64,000 nt of DNA from contig NC_090704.1 of the NCBI RefSeq assembly GCF_040954835.1, positions 38,444,979 through 38,508,978 on the forward strand, read 5' to 3'. The position numbers were made by a program, and so were the translations under genes. The notes under the pieces are model-generated. The model was not told the DNA's origin and ran no database searches. It saw only the letters and a list, made by a program, of their open reading frames with translations. This stretch comes from Lepisosteus oculatus. Lineage: Eukaryota > Chordata > Actinopteri > Semionotiformes > Lepisosteidae. This document shows positions 27,741 through 42,369 of this stretch, piece after piece. How positions within the stretch are numbered: the stretch's first letter is position 1; each line of letters opens with the position of its first letter.

Positions 27741-30700
27741 AAACACATGTCCTTGGGTTTGAATATTCATTGCTGAAATTAGAATACAGTAGGTGTCCCA
27801 GGAGTTATGTTATAGTTACTCATGCAATTTATTGCATTAATTATTTTTTTATTGTTGTTAGTTTATGCTAAAGGACTTTTTCTTTGCATGGTCCAATCCA
27901 CAAAAATAATGGTTTAACAGCTCCTGGAAAAAAAAAGTGAGCCTTTCATGTGCAACATGTAATTACTCGGTAGAGTTGTAGAGGGAGATTATTCAGATGC
28001 AAATGTCCTGTGAGCTAGTATTACAATGACTGATTCTATCCTACTGTACCTACTACGAAAGAAGATTTTTTTTGTAGAATACAATAGATGTAGTAAGAAG
28101 AGTTTTATTTTGATTGCTTTTTTAAAAATATGAGCTAAGTGTATATATATATTATTTGCTGTGAATCTGTAAATTAATTACAGATTTTTTATATTAAATC
28201 TTTGTTTCTCTTAAAGAGTTTTGACAGGACATATTGGAATAATTCAAGAGTTTGCTTTATAAAGCTTAGAAAACATAACTAGATTTTGTATGGAGGGTGC
28301 TTATTAGTGTTGCAACGCATTTTTAACTTAAAAAACGGATTTAAATTGTAGAACTGTTGAGTTTTCATCTTAATGAGTTCCTTCTTCCGGTAAAAAGGGA
28401 CCCAAGAACACACTGGAGAAATGGTGAAGTGTTAAGAATGCATGGTGGGGCCTTTGATTTAAGGATATTCTATGAGTTAAGCATGGGGGATTATGTACAG
28501 TGGACACCTGGATGGAATTTTGCTGCATTTGTTACTAACACTCTTATAAAATGCAGTGGAAAGATTATTACGAGCAGATTCATCTTACATGTACTCACTG
28601 ACAGGAATATCTGACCCTGTTGAAACAGTGAGAACCTGAGATGAAGTTTCATGAAGATAGTACAGACTCTTCTGATTAGGTTTCAGATGAGGTTCAGAGA
28701 GATGACTCACAAGACAATGGGGCAGGAAAAACTAGATTGTCCTCTATTTGTTTGGATACTATGTGGTTTTCAGATGTGACATTTATCATATTAACTACAG
28801 GGATACAGCAGCAAAAGGACATATTCAACACTGCAGACCAGACCAACTGTTTTGAAAGTAGCAGATCTTAAATGTAGCAACAGCCTTTATGCAGTAGTAT
28901 ATCAGTTCAGTTTTGTGGTGCATTTTTTATATATTTAAAATCCATTTTGCTTACTGTAGTTTGAAGTACAAAATTTGACTCTTGTCTATCAAATGGTCTA
29001 TTTTCTCTGATAATCTGTTACTTTATAAATCAAATCTGGAACTGAACTAAAGGCATCTTACTAAAGGTGACATAGTGTTACAATACAGATTTAAAATCTC
29101 AAAATAGGAAATTTATCCTGATATTGTATTATTGCAATTACATTTGCATCATTTAAGGACATTAAGTGATGCAGTTAAATCAAATTCACTTTTATTTTTA
29201 CTGTTTAATACTTTGAAAATACAATACATCAAGATACAAAAACCTGGCTGTAGAATGTGTAGATCCATATAACTCAATACCACTGTGGTAGAAAAGAAAT
29301 TTAAACTGTTGAGATGTTTTCCAATTTAAATTTTAATTTGAAAAACAAAATAGATTAAACCACTTTATATGACTATAAGTGATTTAATAATTTCAGGCCA
29401 CTATAACAAAAACCTTTCTGGATTAATTAAGGGTAACTAAGGTGATATGGTACTTGTGGTTCTCCCTCAAACTGTTTTTTGAAAACAGAATTTTATAATT
29501 TCAAAAATATATAAATTGATATTGCTGCTATATTTCTAAGAAGAACTATGATGAATTCAGTGTTGATATACTGTGTCCTGATACCTCAGACGGCAATAAG
29601 AGACTCAAAAATCTGATAAGGTTCATCGCGTCCCTTTCCTTCCTGAAGCCAGTAATGTTTGTGTTAGTCTGTCTTCAAGCTCTTCTTCAGGGTGTGGGAA
29701 TCAGCTGCGATTTATTTGCTTCATGCTCCTCCCAAATCTCCTGGTTTCCTCTGTTCCTGTTCTTTATATTTGTTTAATTTTTTTTTTTAAACGGAGTAAT
29801 AAAGCTTGCAGACCTACTGAATAAACTGAGCTTTGATGTGTTCTATTAAAGAATAAGGAAATCAGACTATATTTTAAAAGGCTATCTGAAATTAAATCCT
29901 GTGATACCATAAGACCAGTCTTTTCATACAGCAGTCATCTGTCACCAGAGGGAATCTTACATATTCAGCAGTAAAGGTGCAATGTTAAAGACATTGTGTT
30001 AAAGACACAGTGTAGGCTTATTTGTTTGTTTTTCACCAGGTGGAACAGCTTTGGTGTTGTTGATTTTCTCCTTCCATAGTCCCTTCCTCCCTTCATCTGA
30101 TTGATGAGCAAGGTATTTTCCAATGCATTGGGTCAATGCTAACATCACACAATAACAGGTAATTGCTTCCTTACCATGCATTTTATCTGTCTTAATTCCA
30201 TATATTTCTCTTAAATTTCACAAATTTGCAATAAGATTTTGCATATTTTCAAAGTGAAATTTGAGTAGAAATAAACCAGCACTTGTAAGTGAAGGAATAA
30301 AGATTTCCTTTAAACTGTTTTTTTCTGTTGTAATTAGGCTTGCCCAGAAGTATAGAATTTCTAATAATAAAACATGTTTTAAAGTCAAGAGACTTGGCAG
30401 CAGTTAACTGTGATGCCTGAATGATGGAAATATGCACAACTTATCTATTTAGTGTTATTATCATATATTTCCTTTTCAGTTAATTATCTTTTTTCTTTTG
30501 CCTCAGAATACATTTAAAAATATGTTTAGTTACCAAAACCTCAATGGTTTTGCACTGCTTCAATTAAACAAGGAGATAAGCTTATAGTAAAGTATTAAAT
30601 AATGCAAACAAGAGATTTGTATTAAATGAGATGCATTTTTTGCATCTGCAGGAGTTACAATTGATAACAGTATAATTAATAATCAATACGTGAAAATCAT

Positions 30701-31196
30701 GACACACTATTATGGCAGTATTTTATTACCTGAATTATTGCCAAATTACTGTAACTTAAGAATTATAAATATTTGTGCTAGTCCTAATTCGTTTTCATTG
30801 TTCACTCACCATGTTGTATAATTATGAGAAGCATAATTAGTTTATTGTATTATGCATAATGCATACATATTACAATTATAGTAAAAGTATGACATTTTAT
30901 ATGAGCTGCATAATTTGTACTTGATCTGCTAAGGATGTTGTACTTCAGAACAGTTAATATGCAAATAATCTATCTTTAGACTTTTATTTATAGCATATTT
31001 ATAAGGTCTGTAGTATGTAAAATGTCGTAGGAACTCATGAAGTAGATCACTCACATCAAGCTAATGGAACAGATGTCTTCTGCATGGAATATGTGGTGTT
31101 TCTGATATGGGCTCCTCTGTGTGTTTTCTGAAAACTAAGATGAACCTACTTTGGCAGGAATCAATTTCAGTGAATTTAACAGCATCACATTAGAGA
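27741..31196. other. Gene-free A+T-rich interval
   Basis: No exon seen. The 85-codon open frame at 28357-28614 has no recognisable domain and no splice or promoter context. Some stretches may be conserved non-coding elements, which cannot be judged from one genome. Confidence 0.45.
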
Positions 31197-31234
31197 GACA
31201 AAAAGTGCCCTAGCACTGCCCTGCACTTTTTGTC
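31197..31234. repeat. Perfect 12-bp inverted repeat (hairpin)
   Basis: Arms 'gacaaaaagtgc' (31197-31208) and 'gcactttttgtc' (31223-31234) are exact reverse complements around a 14-base loop. It is too short for a typical microRNA precursor and lacks the U-tract expected of a pol III terminator. Confidence 0.85.
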
Positions 31235-33689
31235 CTGAATACAGTACATAATTGTAAGTATGTTTTTTTCTTCCTTTTCCCAGTGGAGAGTTCTAAGAAT
31301 GTACATCACTGATTAAAAGTGTGGTCAATAACACTTCAGACTGCATTAACTACAGCTCCATTGTGTGAGAACAGTAACCTATTCACAGAGTCATTAAAAA
31401 AAAGGAATAGGAATTTGGCTCTCACGTCGTGCCTTTTCCAGACTGCCAGATTACCTCATTTTCATTCAAGTCAAATAAAGGTAAAGGCTTTCATGTTGTT
31501 ATTTATTTGACTACCATATAGACATTAGCAGTATCTTACAATATTAATACAGTAGATACCATATATGTTCTTTAGAAAATTAGATATTGCTTTTAATTGA
31601 GTCCATACATTACATTGATTTGATCCCAATAATCATATTCCATTGACAAATAAAAATGTTAAATTAGAAAAAATGCTCCCCACTTCCTATTGATATCTGA
31701 TATCTATTTGTTAGTATTTCAAAGCTTTGATGTGAAAGCAGTTGAGAAATACACTGTGGTATCCTCAAGGAACTTTAAAATTCAGCTTTTGAAATTAAAT
31801 TTAACTTTAACGTAAAAGCTGTTGACAGATGATGCCAGTGCCTAATTGTGCAATTCGAAAGTATATTCCTCATGACAGTTGTTTAGGTTGTATGATTTGT
31901 TCTCATGGCAGTTCTGTAACTGTGATGGCAAAATGTGAATAACAACTGGCATATCCTTCTTTGAATTATAAATACCAGTAAAGAAAAGGAAATTATTTGC
32001 AAATACATATTCAGCACAACCTGACATTAAAGATCTAGGACCCATTATCAGGGGATCTGGGATTTCATGCTTATAATAGAGGTGTGTCTGCAGTTGTCTC
32101 TTTGTGTAAATAGCCTCAGCTCTGGTGTGATATAAATGTATGGTAGACTAATATTTCATCCAGTAACAGTCTTATAGTCTCATTTCATTTGACAGCAATG
32201 TTCTGTGGCCATACAATCCCCATTTTTACTTTTTTGGGGCTGAGGGGATTGCACAAAACCACTTAATTGAGTTCAAGTGTACATAAAAACAATAAAACAG
32301 ACTTTGCACTCTTGTCCCACGGGTTTAGCACTTTTGAGAGTGAAAAGAATATCTGCACAAACCTTCATGTGACTTTTATTATGACTACACAATTCAGGAG
32401 AAAAACAGTGGGTACAGTTTTGTCCTAATGACGCACAAAAGTGTTGTAAATCATTCTAAGAAATTTAGAAATTAAGTGGATGGGTACAGGCATTGAATAC
32501 ATTCCAATTGCAGTAATATTTATGTCAAAGCAGACAGCCAGAGTAAGATGTACACATTAAAATATGGTCTTACTGCTTAAAAAGCCTTGCACATATGTAA
32601 ATCGTTTTGTATGTAGAGTACAATCCAAAAATATTTCCCAAAATTATTTCCCAATGAGCAAATTACTTAAAAACAGACAGATATGTTTTGACCTATAACA
32701 TTTTCAAGTCACAGCTGCATTGTGTGAAGCTCTAAAGATGACAACTGATTGTCATAACTAACTTCTATAATTAGATTGCCTGTGAAGACATTTATTTAAT
32801 TGCAATATTTTTCAGATTAAAAAAAAACCTACACCTTTCAGAAGTGATTTTGGTTTGGAAGCTGGTTGTTGCATTGTAAAGGCAGAATATCCCAGTTTTT
32901 AACTGGATGAGTTCATGTTTTTCTCTTTTGGTTTTCTCTTTCCAAGAGGCTTCTGTACTGTTTATAAGTGGGAGTAGTAGACTGTGGAATCCGGACACTT
33001 TCTCTTTTGGATTATTATAAAAAGTATGGATCTCTCCCACGCCAATAACAGCTCTCCTAAAAAAACACTTCTGCCGGTTAGATCAAAGGAAACAAAACAC
33101 AACGAAGAAACTACTTCCCATGACATCATTGTTATTTGTTATGTGACCTCCTGCAGCTGTATCAGACACACCTTCATTTCCTTAAAAATGATCCAAATTC
33201 CTTAAATAATTTACCTTTAGGAAAAAATGACTATTATCATTTTTCTTTCTGACTCTTTCTTGCCACAATGTTTCTTAACATATGTGAGGAAGAGAAACTC
33301 ATCAGAGATGAATATGCTACTACAGTATCTATTTACTGTAAGTGCCATAGCCCTGCTGTCACCAAAAGGACATTATTTTATAATAATTAATGGCACTGGA
33401 TGTAAATGAATGATACAAACAGTTAGAGGTCATTTGACCTGTGTTGAAAGGGTGAGATTAATTTATCTTGGGCGACCGAGGAAGGGGAAAATGTTGTCAG
33501 TAACTTGATAAGTATTGCTAACTATGACATGTTTCCTGCCAAAGACCACCCCCAGCATTTACTGCAAACATATCAGAGCTGATATTTTAAAAAAAACTAA
33601 GTGATCTTGCAGATTCTATGGCCTTTGGAACAAAGGATTTGAGAAATTAAAGTCATACAAGCTGTTACTTGTCTTTCTAAATGTTAAAA
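31235..33689. other. Gene-free A+T-rich interval
   Basis: Nothing supported beyond A+T-rich sequence. Confidence 0.45.
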
Positions 33690-33945
33690 ATGTTAAATCA
33701 GCTTTTATTATAGATAGACAAGGATTGAAGGACACAAGTGGAAAGTTAGTAGGTGTGTATTTATGAGGTAGTTCTGTTTTCCTCTAGACAAAGATTAATG
33801 GGTGACTGCAATTAGCTGTCCAGCCATTTTGTTAAACCAGCTTCCAAGATTTCAAGAAATGCTCATTAATTCCAGTACTTGAAAATTAATGAGAAAGGGA
33901 GTCTAAATGGCCTTTTCTTTTTTCTAGTCCTTCTTATGTTCTGTT
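33690..33945 (+). mobile_element. Decayed CR1/L2-like LINE 3' fragment
   Basis: 'gacacaagtggaaagttag', 'agctgtccagccattttgtt' and 'gatttcaagaaatgctcatt' line up in order with the 25.8-kb and 52.9-kb fragments. Strongly diverged. Confidence 0.5.
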
Positions 33946-35026
33946 GCTCTTATTGTATTTTTCACTGTTCAAATGTCCTCTCATAAGGTTGCCTACTGTA
34001 TGATATACAGTAGATGGCAGTTTATCAATGTCCCTCTGTATTGGGGTTTAGCTGGGTTCTACTGTGGTCATTTGTTATTGCCAAGCTATTGAGCTGGTTT
34101 AAAGAACTTCAGCATCTTATTGATTTATTTTATAAGGAAACCTTTAATACTTACAGTGGCTTTTAAAAACATTGAGTCATTAACTATGGTTATGAATATT
34201 AATTAGTCTTTACCATATTTTAATATTCATACCCATAAGTTATATTAACAACTACGAACTGACATTTTGAATATAAGGCTGACATTTTCTGCAAACTACA
34301 ATTCTGTGTTTTTTACAGGCAAATTAGATCCAGAGCTGTAAATGTTGGTGTGCAATTTCTGAACTGGCATGAATTCAATTGTTTTTAACCAAATATGTAG
34401 TAACCCCTGCAGTATTCAGTACCCACTATGAACTGAGAGTTTCTATTGTTGCACATTTCTATGTAGCAATAACAGTAGTGTAAATATCCTGACTGAACAG
34501 TGTCTCCTGCAGAATATTACAGTAAGTCTCAGTTTACAAATGACAGATTCAGTACCTTTTTTTTACAATTTTGGCTGGATGGTCACAGTATCAAGATTAT
34601 GTTGTACCTACTGAATGTTTTTTTAGCTAATACCAATTCTAGAGCTTAGTGTCCACAGAAAACACAGTGACGTGCAGGGATATGTTATTAGTGTATTAAC
34701 ACTAATATAATATAGGGGCAGTGTTTCAATTTGAACATAACACTGTAGCAAAGTGCCTTGAGTGCCAGTGTTTTAAATCTGGCTGATTTCGAAAGCAGAC
34801 TATATTGGGAATTTTGCCCAGTTAGGAGTGCATTTCCATTTTTTGTCACGGCCTGAGTTGTTGCTACAGGAGTGTTGCTCTATAGAGGAAAGTGTCATTA
34901 GATAGGACCTGTGAAACCTACAGATATATGACTGGCCTTTTTGGCAAAGGTTTAGTGATTGTCTTAGGGTTGGTATGAAAACAGCCATATCTCACATAGC
35001 AATTTATTATTTTGGCATCTTCAGTA
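33946..35026. other. Gene-free interval
   Basis: Nothing supported. Confidence 0.45.
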
Positions 35027-35345
35027 AAGTCATCTATCCATTTTCTTACTGCTTTATCCAAAACAGTGAAGTGGGGAGCCTGAGCTTAGGCAAGCGACAG
35101 GTGCAAGGCAGGACACACCTTGGACAGGACACCAGTCCATCATACACACACTCACACTAGGGACAACTTTCTCAGAAGCCAATTAACTTACCAGTATCTC
35201 TGGATGGTGAAAAGAAAACCGGAGCACTCAGAGGAAACCCTCACAAACACAGGGAGAGCATAAAAAAACTCTGTGCAGATAGTATCCCAGGAATCAAACC
35301 CAGTTCCCCAGTGCTGAAATAGCTGAAATTCAGTATCTGCTTCTG
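35027..35345 (+). mobile_element. RTE/Expander-like retroposon unit, copy 3
   Basis: Starts 'catctatccattttcttac' and proceeds through 'gaagtggggagcctgagc', 'cttggacaggacaccagtcc', 'cacactagggacaac', 'ccaattaacttaccag' and 'aaactctgtgcagatagt' to 'ggaatcaaacccag'. It is the most complete of the plus-strand copies. Confidence 0.8.
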
Positions 35346-38300
35346 CACTGCTAGCCTTTAGATGACACTTTTATAATTTGTTTTTTGCATACTTGTGTGT
35401 TTAGTCAGTAGAGTTACAAGTTTAAAAAGAAAATGTTATGTTTGTTATATATTGATAAATATGTGTTCAAATGGACTATTTAACCTCAATGAAAAGGTAT
35501 ACTTTGAAAACAAAATGGTAATGTGTTTATTTTGAGATTCTGGATGTATAAATTGGAACCACGTAGGCCACCGCTTATGGCTTATCACACATATTCAAAA
35601 TTGGCTAGAGACCACTCACAGTCAAGAGAAGGGCACTGTCTAGAAATAATTAATCAAATGAATACAAATAAAATAAAAACAATTTAGCATAGATGTCTGA
35701 GTATTTTAAAAAAGTGGAACTTTTAGTTTGGGACATCTTTAAAGGTTATTGTATCAGGTATCCCTTCCAAACAAATAATCAAAATGTGACAATGTAAAAT
35801 TTAACACTTCTGTAAGAGATTTATTGATCCTAGAAACAACATCTACCATAAAAAGGACTTTGACATGAACTTAGATCTTTTCTAAATATAATTCTTAAAA
35901 AATGACATAGCATTTATTTGCTTCCCGTAACTAGAAAATGCCTGACAATGAGCAACTATATCCTTCTAAATGTCATCTACTGTCTTTAGTGTGGGAATCT
36001 CAGATCCTTTTCATGCAACATCTTTAAAGCTACTTATCAATTTTTATGTTTCATTTGGCTTCCTTTAAGCCTGCCATCACTAACCCCACCTAAGTTTCCA
36101 AACTATCTTTGCATCCCTGACTGCCGGCAATACAATCCTGCCATTCCACAAATGTTCCCAAGCTTTTACACAGTGTTGGAGGTCACAGCTGCAAACACAG
36201 ACCATTAGCTCAATTAGAATTAAATACTTTCCAGAGTAACGTGTTTTGTGACTTAGGAAAAAACTAAATTGGCTCTGCATTTCTGTAAAGCTCAAATGTG
36301 TTCCTCCAGGACACTCCCCTCTTCAGTAGCTTTTCTTGTTGATAAAACAAAATAAAGTTACAAGTCATCAGTTAAGTTTAAAACAACTTTTAGACAAATT
36401 AAATCTGAAACACGGCCTTGAACAAGAAACATTTTGGATCCAGGTGGATTTGCATAGTATTGAGAACAGCTGTAAATTTGATCTTAATATTGCTATGATT
36501 TATAAAGTGAAAGCACAAACATCCTCTTCCATTTTCAGTTGCATTCCATAGTTTTTTATTTAAACTTTTGTAGATTTAAACTCCTGACAAAGCATTAAGG
36601 TTAAGTCTCTGAAATCAGCCTCTTAAATACAACACAACAGTGCTAACAAAAAAATAATATTTATATTATAGAATTATAGAATATTATAGAATATATTGTA
36701 GAAAAAATAGATTCATATTATTGTGCTCAATAGGAACATCCCTATTTAATTTTTACTAAATACATATTAATGTATATTTTTACTTTTGATGACTCCTTGT
36801 CTTTTGCAGAAATGGTTTGTGTATATTTGCACACAAATGTTGCATTTACACCTTATAGTCCCTCAAACCACTGAAAACTCTCCTCCATCTGTATAAACAG
36901 GATGACCATCCTGGAAGAGGTCTGAAACAGTACTAGATTTAAAAATAATAGATGTCAATTAACATTTTCGCTGTTGTGTAAGCAATTATCATGAAGGAAG
37001 TTTGGGATTTCAAATAGATTTCCACAGAAAGAGTTTGTAAACAACTTGAAATTAGGTTTTCCTGTGAGTTATAGATCTAAAAATCATTCATGTTTCAGTC
37101 TGTGACTCTCAGAATGCTCCCATGCTTTTGAAATAAGACATTAGAATTAGATTATGGACAATTAAGCTGCTTTTCCTTCTAGCTGTTTTAAAGAGTGTGT
37201 TTATCTAAGTACTACAATAAAAATTTTAAAGAAGCCTCAAATACAAATTTTCCACAAGTCCCATATAATGTATTGTTTCAGTATGGTGAAACTATATAAG
37301 TAAATTAAAATATTATTTTACTCTAAGATAAAAAATAAAGATGGAGTTTTATGGGAACCTTCTTAACATTTAATGTGTCTGTTTTATTTTTGTACTTTTA
37401 TGTGGTCAATGAAATTAGATTTTATGCTTTTCTGTTGTGAAAGAATTTGACATCTGTCCAGTTTTGGGGATAGCTGTTATACTGAGCAGTTAGTAGTTAA
37501 TAAAAATATACATAAATCCTTGAAACAAAAATAGTTTTAATCCCATATCTTACTGATGGCATATTCAAAATTTTGTTATCATAATAGTGATTTTGCTTTT
37601 AAGAAAGATCAAAAAGATCCAGACAAATACAGAAAGACATAGCACTACATGTGGTTTGACTAAAGAAATTGCTGATCCAGGAGTTTACAGCAAGGGACTG
37701 ATTTGATGACAGCCTCACAAAGGCAAATCACCTCTTTTCTCTAAAAGAAGAAATTCTCTGTTATGACCAGTCAGTATAAACCAAATTCTTGACTAGCCAG
37801 TATAACCAAATTATAATGTTTGTATGATATGGGTAGATTTAGGCTATAAATGGTACAAGACAAAAAGGTAATACACTGTACCTTATGCAATTTAAATAGT
37901 ATAATACTGTATGAATTCAAATTGAATAGAACAAGGTAATTTGATGCTGGTGTGTAATTTCTCTTCGCATCATGTGAGAAGAAATAACATTAGCAGGACG
38001 GGATCCACAATGAACTATTGCAGAACTCCTAGGAATTCCATAAGGTTTTCAGGTGTTATTCCTGTACTATTCTGTGAAAAGGCCTAGCCATAAAAATAAC
38101 AAAAACAGAGAGTGGTGTTGTTATAAACTTCCCTGGGTTAAACTGTTCTAATGCTTTTGGTCTAATACAATGGAGCTGTTTATTTGAGCTCTTCTCCTAG
38201 TCACCCAGAGCTTAGCTGCTGTCTTGTGACGAGTGAAAAAACTAACTTGTGCTGCTTATGCCTTTAAAATGCCTCGCAGCTCAGGAGGTCTTCAGTTCAT

Positions 38301-40927
38301 CAGGAAGGGTTTTCCAGACATGGTGCATGAGAATCAGGGCAAGCCCACTGAACTGAGCTCAGGGGATTGGAGGCATGCAATAGTTTTGTCATCTCTTTAA
38401 GATGTATTGGCAGACCATGAAAGAAAGGCACCGACTGATGTTGATGAAAGGAGTTACTGCTAACAGTGGTCAGGCATAAGGCAGTAATAAAAGGAAGAAA
38501 AAGCTTCATTTATTACTGAACAAGGCCTATTGTAAACTGTCCTAAGACTGGTCTAAATCAAACACATGCATCTCATAAAGAAGCAGTTAATACCCTGACT
38601 TAGCAATAACTTTTCTAAACAACGGAAATTGAAATTAAACATTTTTTTCTAAAGTGAAAACAGTCTTATTTTGTAACAAAGACAGAGTACAGTAACAGCA
38701 GAAAAAAATCTGCATGCCTGTGGATGGAATTATATTTTATAGTAGGTTTTCTTCCTAAATGAAAGAGTATCAGTTTCACTGGAACTTGTTTCTTTATACT
38801 GTAAAAGCTTTCTTAAAGCTTTTTTCAACCAGTATTATACTGTAGCTTGGTATCAACCCGATGTGTAATGACAGGGCCTTTTCCTCCAAAGAATTTACAG
38901 GCAGTATAAACCTTTTCTCTGACAATAAATGTATTTTATGCAGTGTCAGGATTCAGGGTTACTGAATTCTGTTTTTGATATACTGTATAACAGGAAGAAG
39001 TCATTTTCATAAAACATACTGTAGTTAAATGCAGTTAAATATGGCAACAATCAATTATATTTTGAATGACAGATTGTTCTAAATTCTTTACTTTGTTTAA
39101 AAGCAAATCAAAGGGTCTGCAGTGGTCTTTCATCCAAACATCTTGCTGACTGCCAGTCCTGAAGCTTGTCAGTCTCAGTCTTAATCAGTGTTTTATAACA
39201 AAGAAATCTGAATAGTTTATAATAATATAGTTTATAATTCTATGCTCTGTGACTCACAGCTGATTGTTGGAACCGTTCAGCCAATTAATTGTGTGTTCAG
39301 AGTGCTTTAAGTACTCCGATTATAGTATCTTTGTGTAGTAATAAGCTGCCTTTTAGTTGTAATGATTAGTTCCACATGTTGTGAGATTGTTTAGACCATT
39401 TGGGTACTAGGAAAAAATTAAATGTGCTTTAACATATCAATCAGTTAACTTATTTCTAACTTGCAAACTTTTACATTTTTTACATTGCATTTTTCATTGA
39501 CAGTAATAAGATGGTTTTTCTGGGCTTGAACGTGCAGCAAAATAGTACAAAATGTGTTAGGTCATTCCTAAGTACTGTAATATCACTAGTCTATACAATG
39601 AATGGCAAATGAGGTGAAGCTGAGACAGACCAAGATACGTCCTGTTCTACAGCTTTTATCCAGTCATGCACAGTGTTACGGGTCACTGAATGAAAGACCT
39701 TCATATAAAATCCATTCTTTCTTGTTTCTTATTACATTAAATTTAGTAATAAATGAACTGTAGTGATTGCACATTGGCTTGGGTTTTGCACGACTGTTCT
39801 CCTTCTTTATGGTACTTTATAAAGTCAATCTGAAGGTATAAATCATGGAGGCGTTGTAGTCACTTTCTCACACAAATGTGAAACAACTGTAAAGCAGTGT
39901 CAAATAGTTAACCTCTGCCTGGGCAAATTACAAGAAGAGTCCTCATGAACAGCTCTTTTTATGATGTAGCCCTTCTGTTGTTTTAACTCACTGCTGCGCC
40001 CACCCATGTGATGCGAGGGGCTATCGGGCCGATCTGCAATGATAACTTTAAGCTTATTCATGTTCAGGAATGGGAGGGTCAGGGCCATTGACACACACCA
40101 GTATCCTGCTGCCTATTATTTCCTGCAGGAGCTGGCCAGGCACCAAAACTTCAACATGACAGGTGGATGGAGTTCACAAGGAAATAATGACATGGGCTCG
40201 TTTTCCAGGAAAAAAAAATGTGCTCACAGGCAAAATATATACTCAGTTGAACTCTGAAAATGTAATATAAGATGTTGCCTTTGAAGTTTAGCTTTTATAA
40301 ACAATAGCATTTTTCACAGTATATACTGTATACATTTCTGTCTTTTCTAAAGGCTTTTTTCAGGAGCCTTTAAGATGTACAATTTTTTTTTCATTTAAAA
40401 GCATTTTTTAATATTAGTGCTGTCTACTATAATAACTTGTGGCTTACTGTAAGAAGATATTGCTTTTTGTTCTCTGTGTCCTGTAGATCCCACAGAACCT
40501 AAAAATAGGCATGTACTGTAGGCATGGTGAATAGTATTCATATCCTTTTGCTGTTTGCATTGTAATAGATTAAATCCCTAGAAAACAGTTTTATTTCTTT
40601 CTCTTCAGCTTGTGCTTTCTGAATGATGCAATTTGGTTATTGCAAATCAAACGTTTGAACATACGTACGAATAGGTATTCTAGAGGCTCCTAATTTTGGA
40701 TTGACATATTCTTGGTCATGTCTATCCTTTTTGAACCATGTGAGTTTGCTTTAAGAGTGTAGTTTGGACATCAAATTAGGTAAATGTTTTCATAACATGG
40801 TTGAAAGCAAATAACAAGACATGATTTAATTGAATGGGATGGATTAACCACCATGGGGTGGATTAACTTCCATTCCAAAGTTTGCATTTTATGACTGAAT
40901 ACAGTATATTCTTCAGCATTTTTGACA
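35346..40927. other. Gene-free A+T-rich interval
   Basis: No exon, RNA gene or classifiable repeat found in 5.6 kb. Open frames of 60-72 codons are at the chance level. Confidence 0.45.
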
Positions 40928-41053
40928 GTTGTAACCCCAGGTCCAAGTCTAGATTCTTATGAGGTTACACCATATCGAACAGATCAAATGAATAACATGC
41001 ATGACTCTCGCATTGCTGGAGGATTGTCTGACATTGGGGACAAAGCTGTGTGA
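40928..41053 (+). other. Exon-like 41-codon open stretch ending in a stop
   Basis: After 'tttttgacag' (a possible, pyrimidine-poor acceptor) the plus strand stays open for 41 codons to TGA with a notably protein-like composition: 'TPGPSLDSYEVTPYRTDQ' followed by 'MNNMHDSRIAGGLSDIGD'. It could be a last exon, a fragment of a retrotransposed gene, a mobile-element remnant or chance. I do not recognise the family, and no partner exon was found nearby. Confidence 0.15.
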
Positions 41054-41699
41054 TGGACCCTTTCTTCTCCCCCATGCACTTAGGTTTGTTGACCACCCTG
41101 AATGCCCAGCTCTGTTGTAAAAAGAAAAACACAAAGAAACTAAATGTTGTAATTTATGTAATTTATTAACTATAACACATTTATCTACAAAAGAAAGAAT
41201 ACACCGGGAGGTATTAAAAGAAGAAAATAAGGGAAGTGAATAAGCTCACAGCTTCGGTAGATCATAATATGCATTGTAGAATGAGTTTAGCTATTATTCT
41301 TAGAGATTTTCCTTTTAAACTTTCCGAAAAAATAAAACATTTGCAGATCATGGTCATTTCCAGTATTTGTAAATCAAGAGCATAACATTGTGAACAATAA
41401 AGTAGAGTTCCTCAGTTCTCTGAATTGAACTATATGAGGATGTACACCATGGAGGACACTCTGTCTCACAACACAAGTACAGGTACATTGTGAAGAAGGG
41501 TCATGGTGTATGGAGAGTACAGTGAAAGATACATTATTATGCCTGCAGCTGATCTCTTATGCTATGGATTTTGCTAGACAAACTGGATTTGTCAAGAATA
41601 ATAAATGAATTAATAAAGCCTTGAAAGAGACACAATTTCAGAAACAACCATTCAGAAATACATGTGGAAATTAGCAATAAAGTCTGCACCAAACGGTAA
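41054..41699. other. Gene-free interval
   Basis: Nothing supported. Confidence 0.4.
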
Positions 41700-42018
41700 T
41701 AATTATATACAAATTGGGTGACAGGGTGGTTAGCATGTTCAATTCTGGCCCTGGGGTGCTGTCTGCGTAGAGTTTGTATGTTCTCCCTGTGTTCACATGG
41801 GTTTCCTCTGGGTGTTTCAGTTCCCTCCCACTGTTCAAAGACTGGCAGGAACTGTTTTTTGGGAAAATTGGCCCTGGTGTTTGTCTCTGTGTGTACCATC
41901 CGATGGACTGGAGTCCTGTCTAGGATGTATCCTGCCTTGTGCCTGTTACTTGCTATATAGACTCTGGCTCCCCTGTGACCTTTAACTGGATAAAGCTGTT
42001 AGAAAATGAATGGATGTA
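41700..42018 (-). mobile_element. RTE/Expander-like retroposon unit, copy 4
   Basis: Antisense copy. The plus strand reads 'gacagggtggttagcatgtt', 'agagtttgtatgttctccct', 'catgggtttcctctgggtg', 'ccgatggactggagtcctg' and ends 'ttagaaaatgaatggatg'. The 120-codon minus and 80-codon plus open frames overlapping it belong to the repeat and not to genes. Confidence 0.82.
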
Positions 42019-42369
42019 TATGAACTACAATACAGTAAACATTGTCATAGTTAATATATGAACTTGACATCACCGACAATACTTGACAAGATATAGGGTT
42101 TTTATTTCTTGAACTAAAAAAAATGATATTACATAATAAACAATACAACTGTAGTTTATTAATGTGCAATTTTTTGTTTTTCTGTGGCGAGATCATTCAT
42201 AAGCCATTTTTGGAATACAATCACCACTAATAAAATGTAACAGTATGTTTATGTAATACCATAACATATTAATTTCATCGGTGGCATTCCAACAAATATT
42301 TTTGGTAACCGTGATTTTAGGAAAGAATCATATTACCTTGAATTTTTTTTTTAATTAGAATGAGAGCGT

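Noticed and set aside
31197..31234. MicroRNA precursor
   Set aside because: Only 12 paired bases and no extension of pairing outside the arms.
41537..41985. 120-codon minus and 80-codon plus open frames
   Set aside because: Overlap copy 4 of the same repeat; composition follows the repeat.
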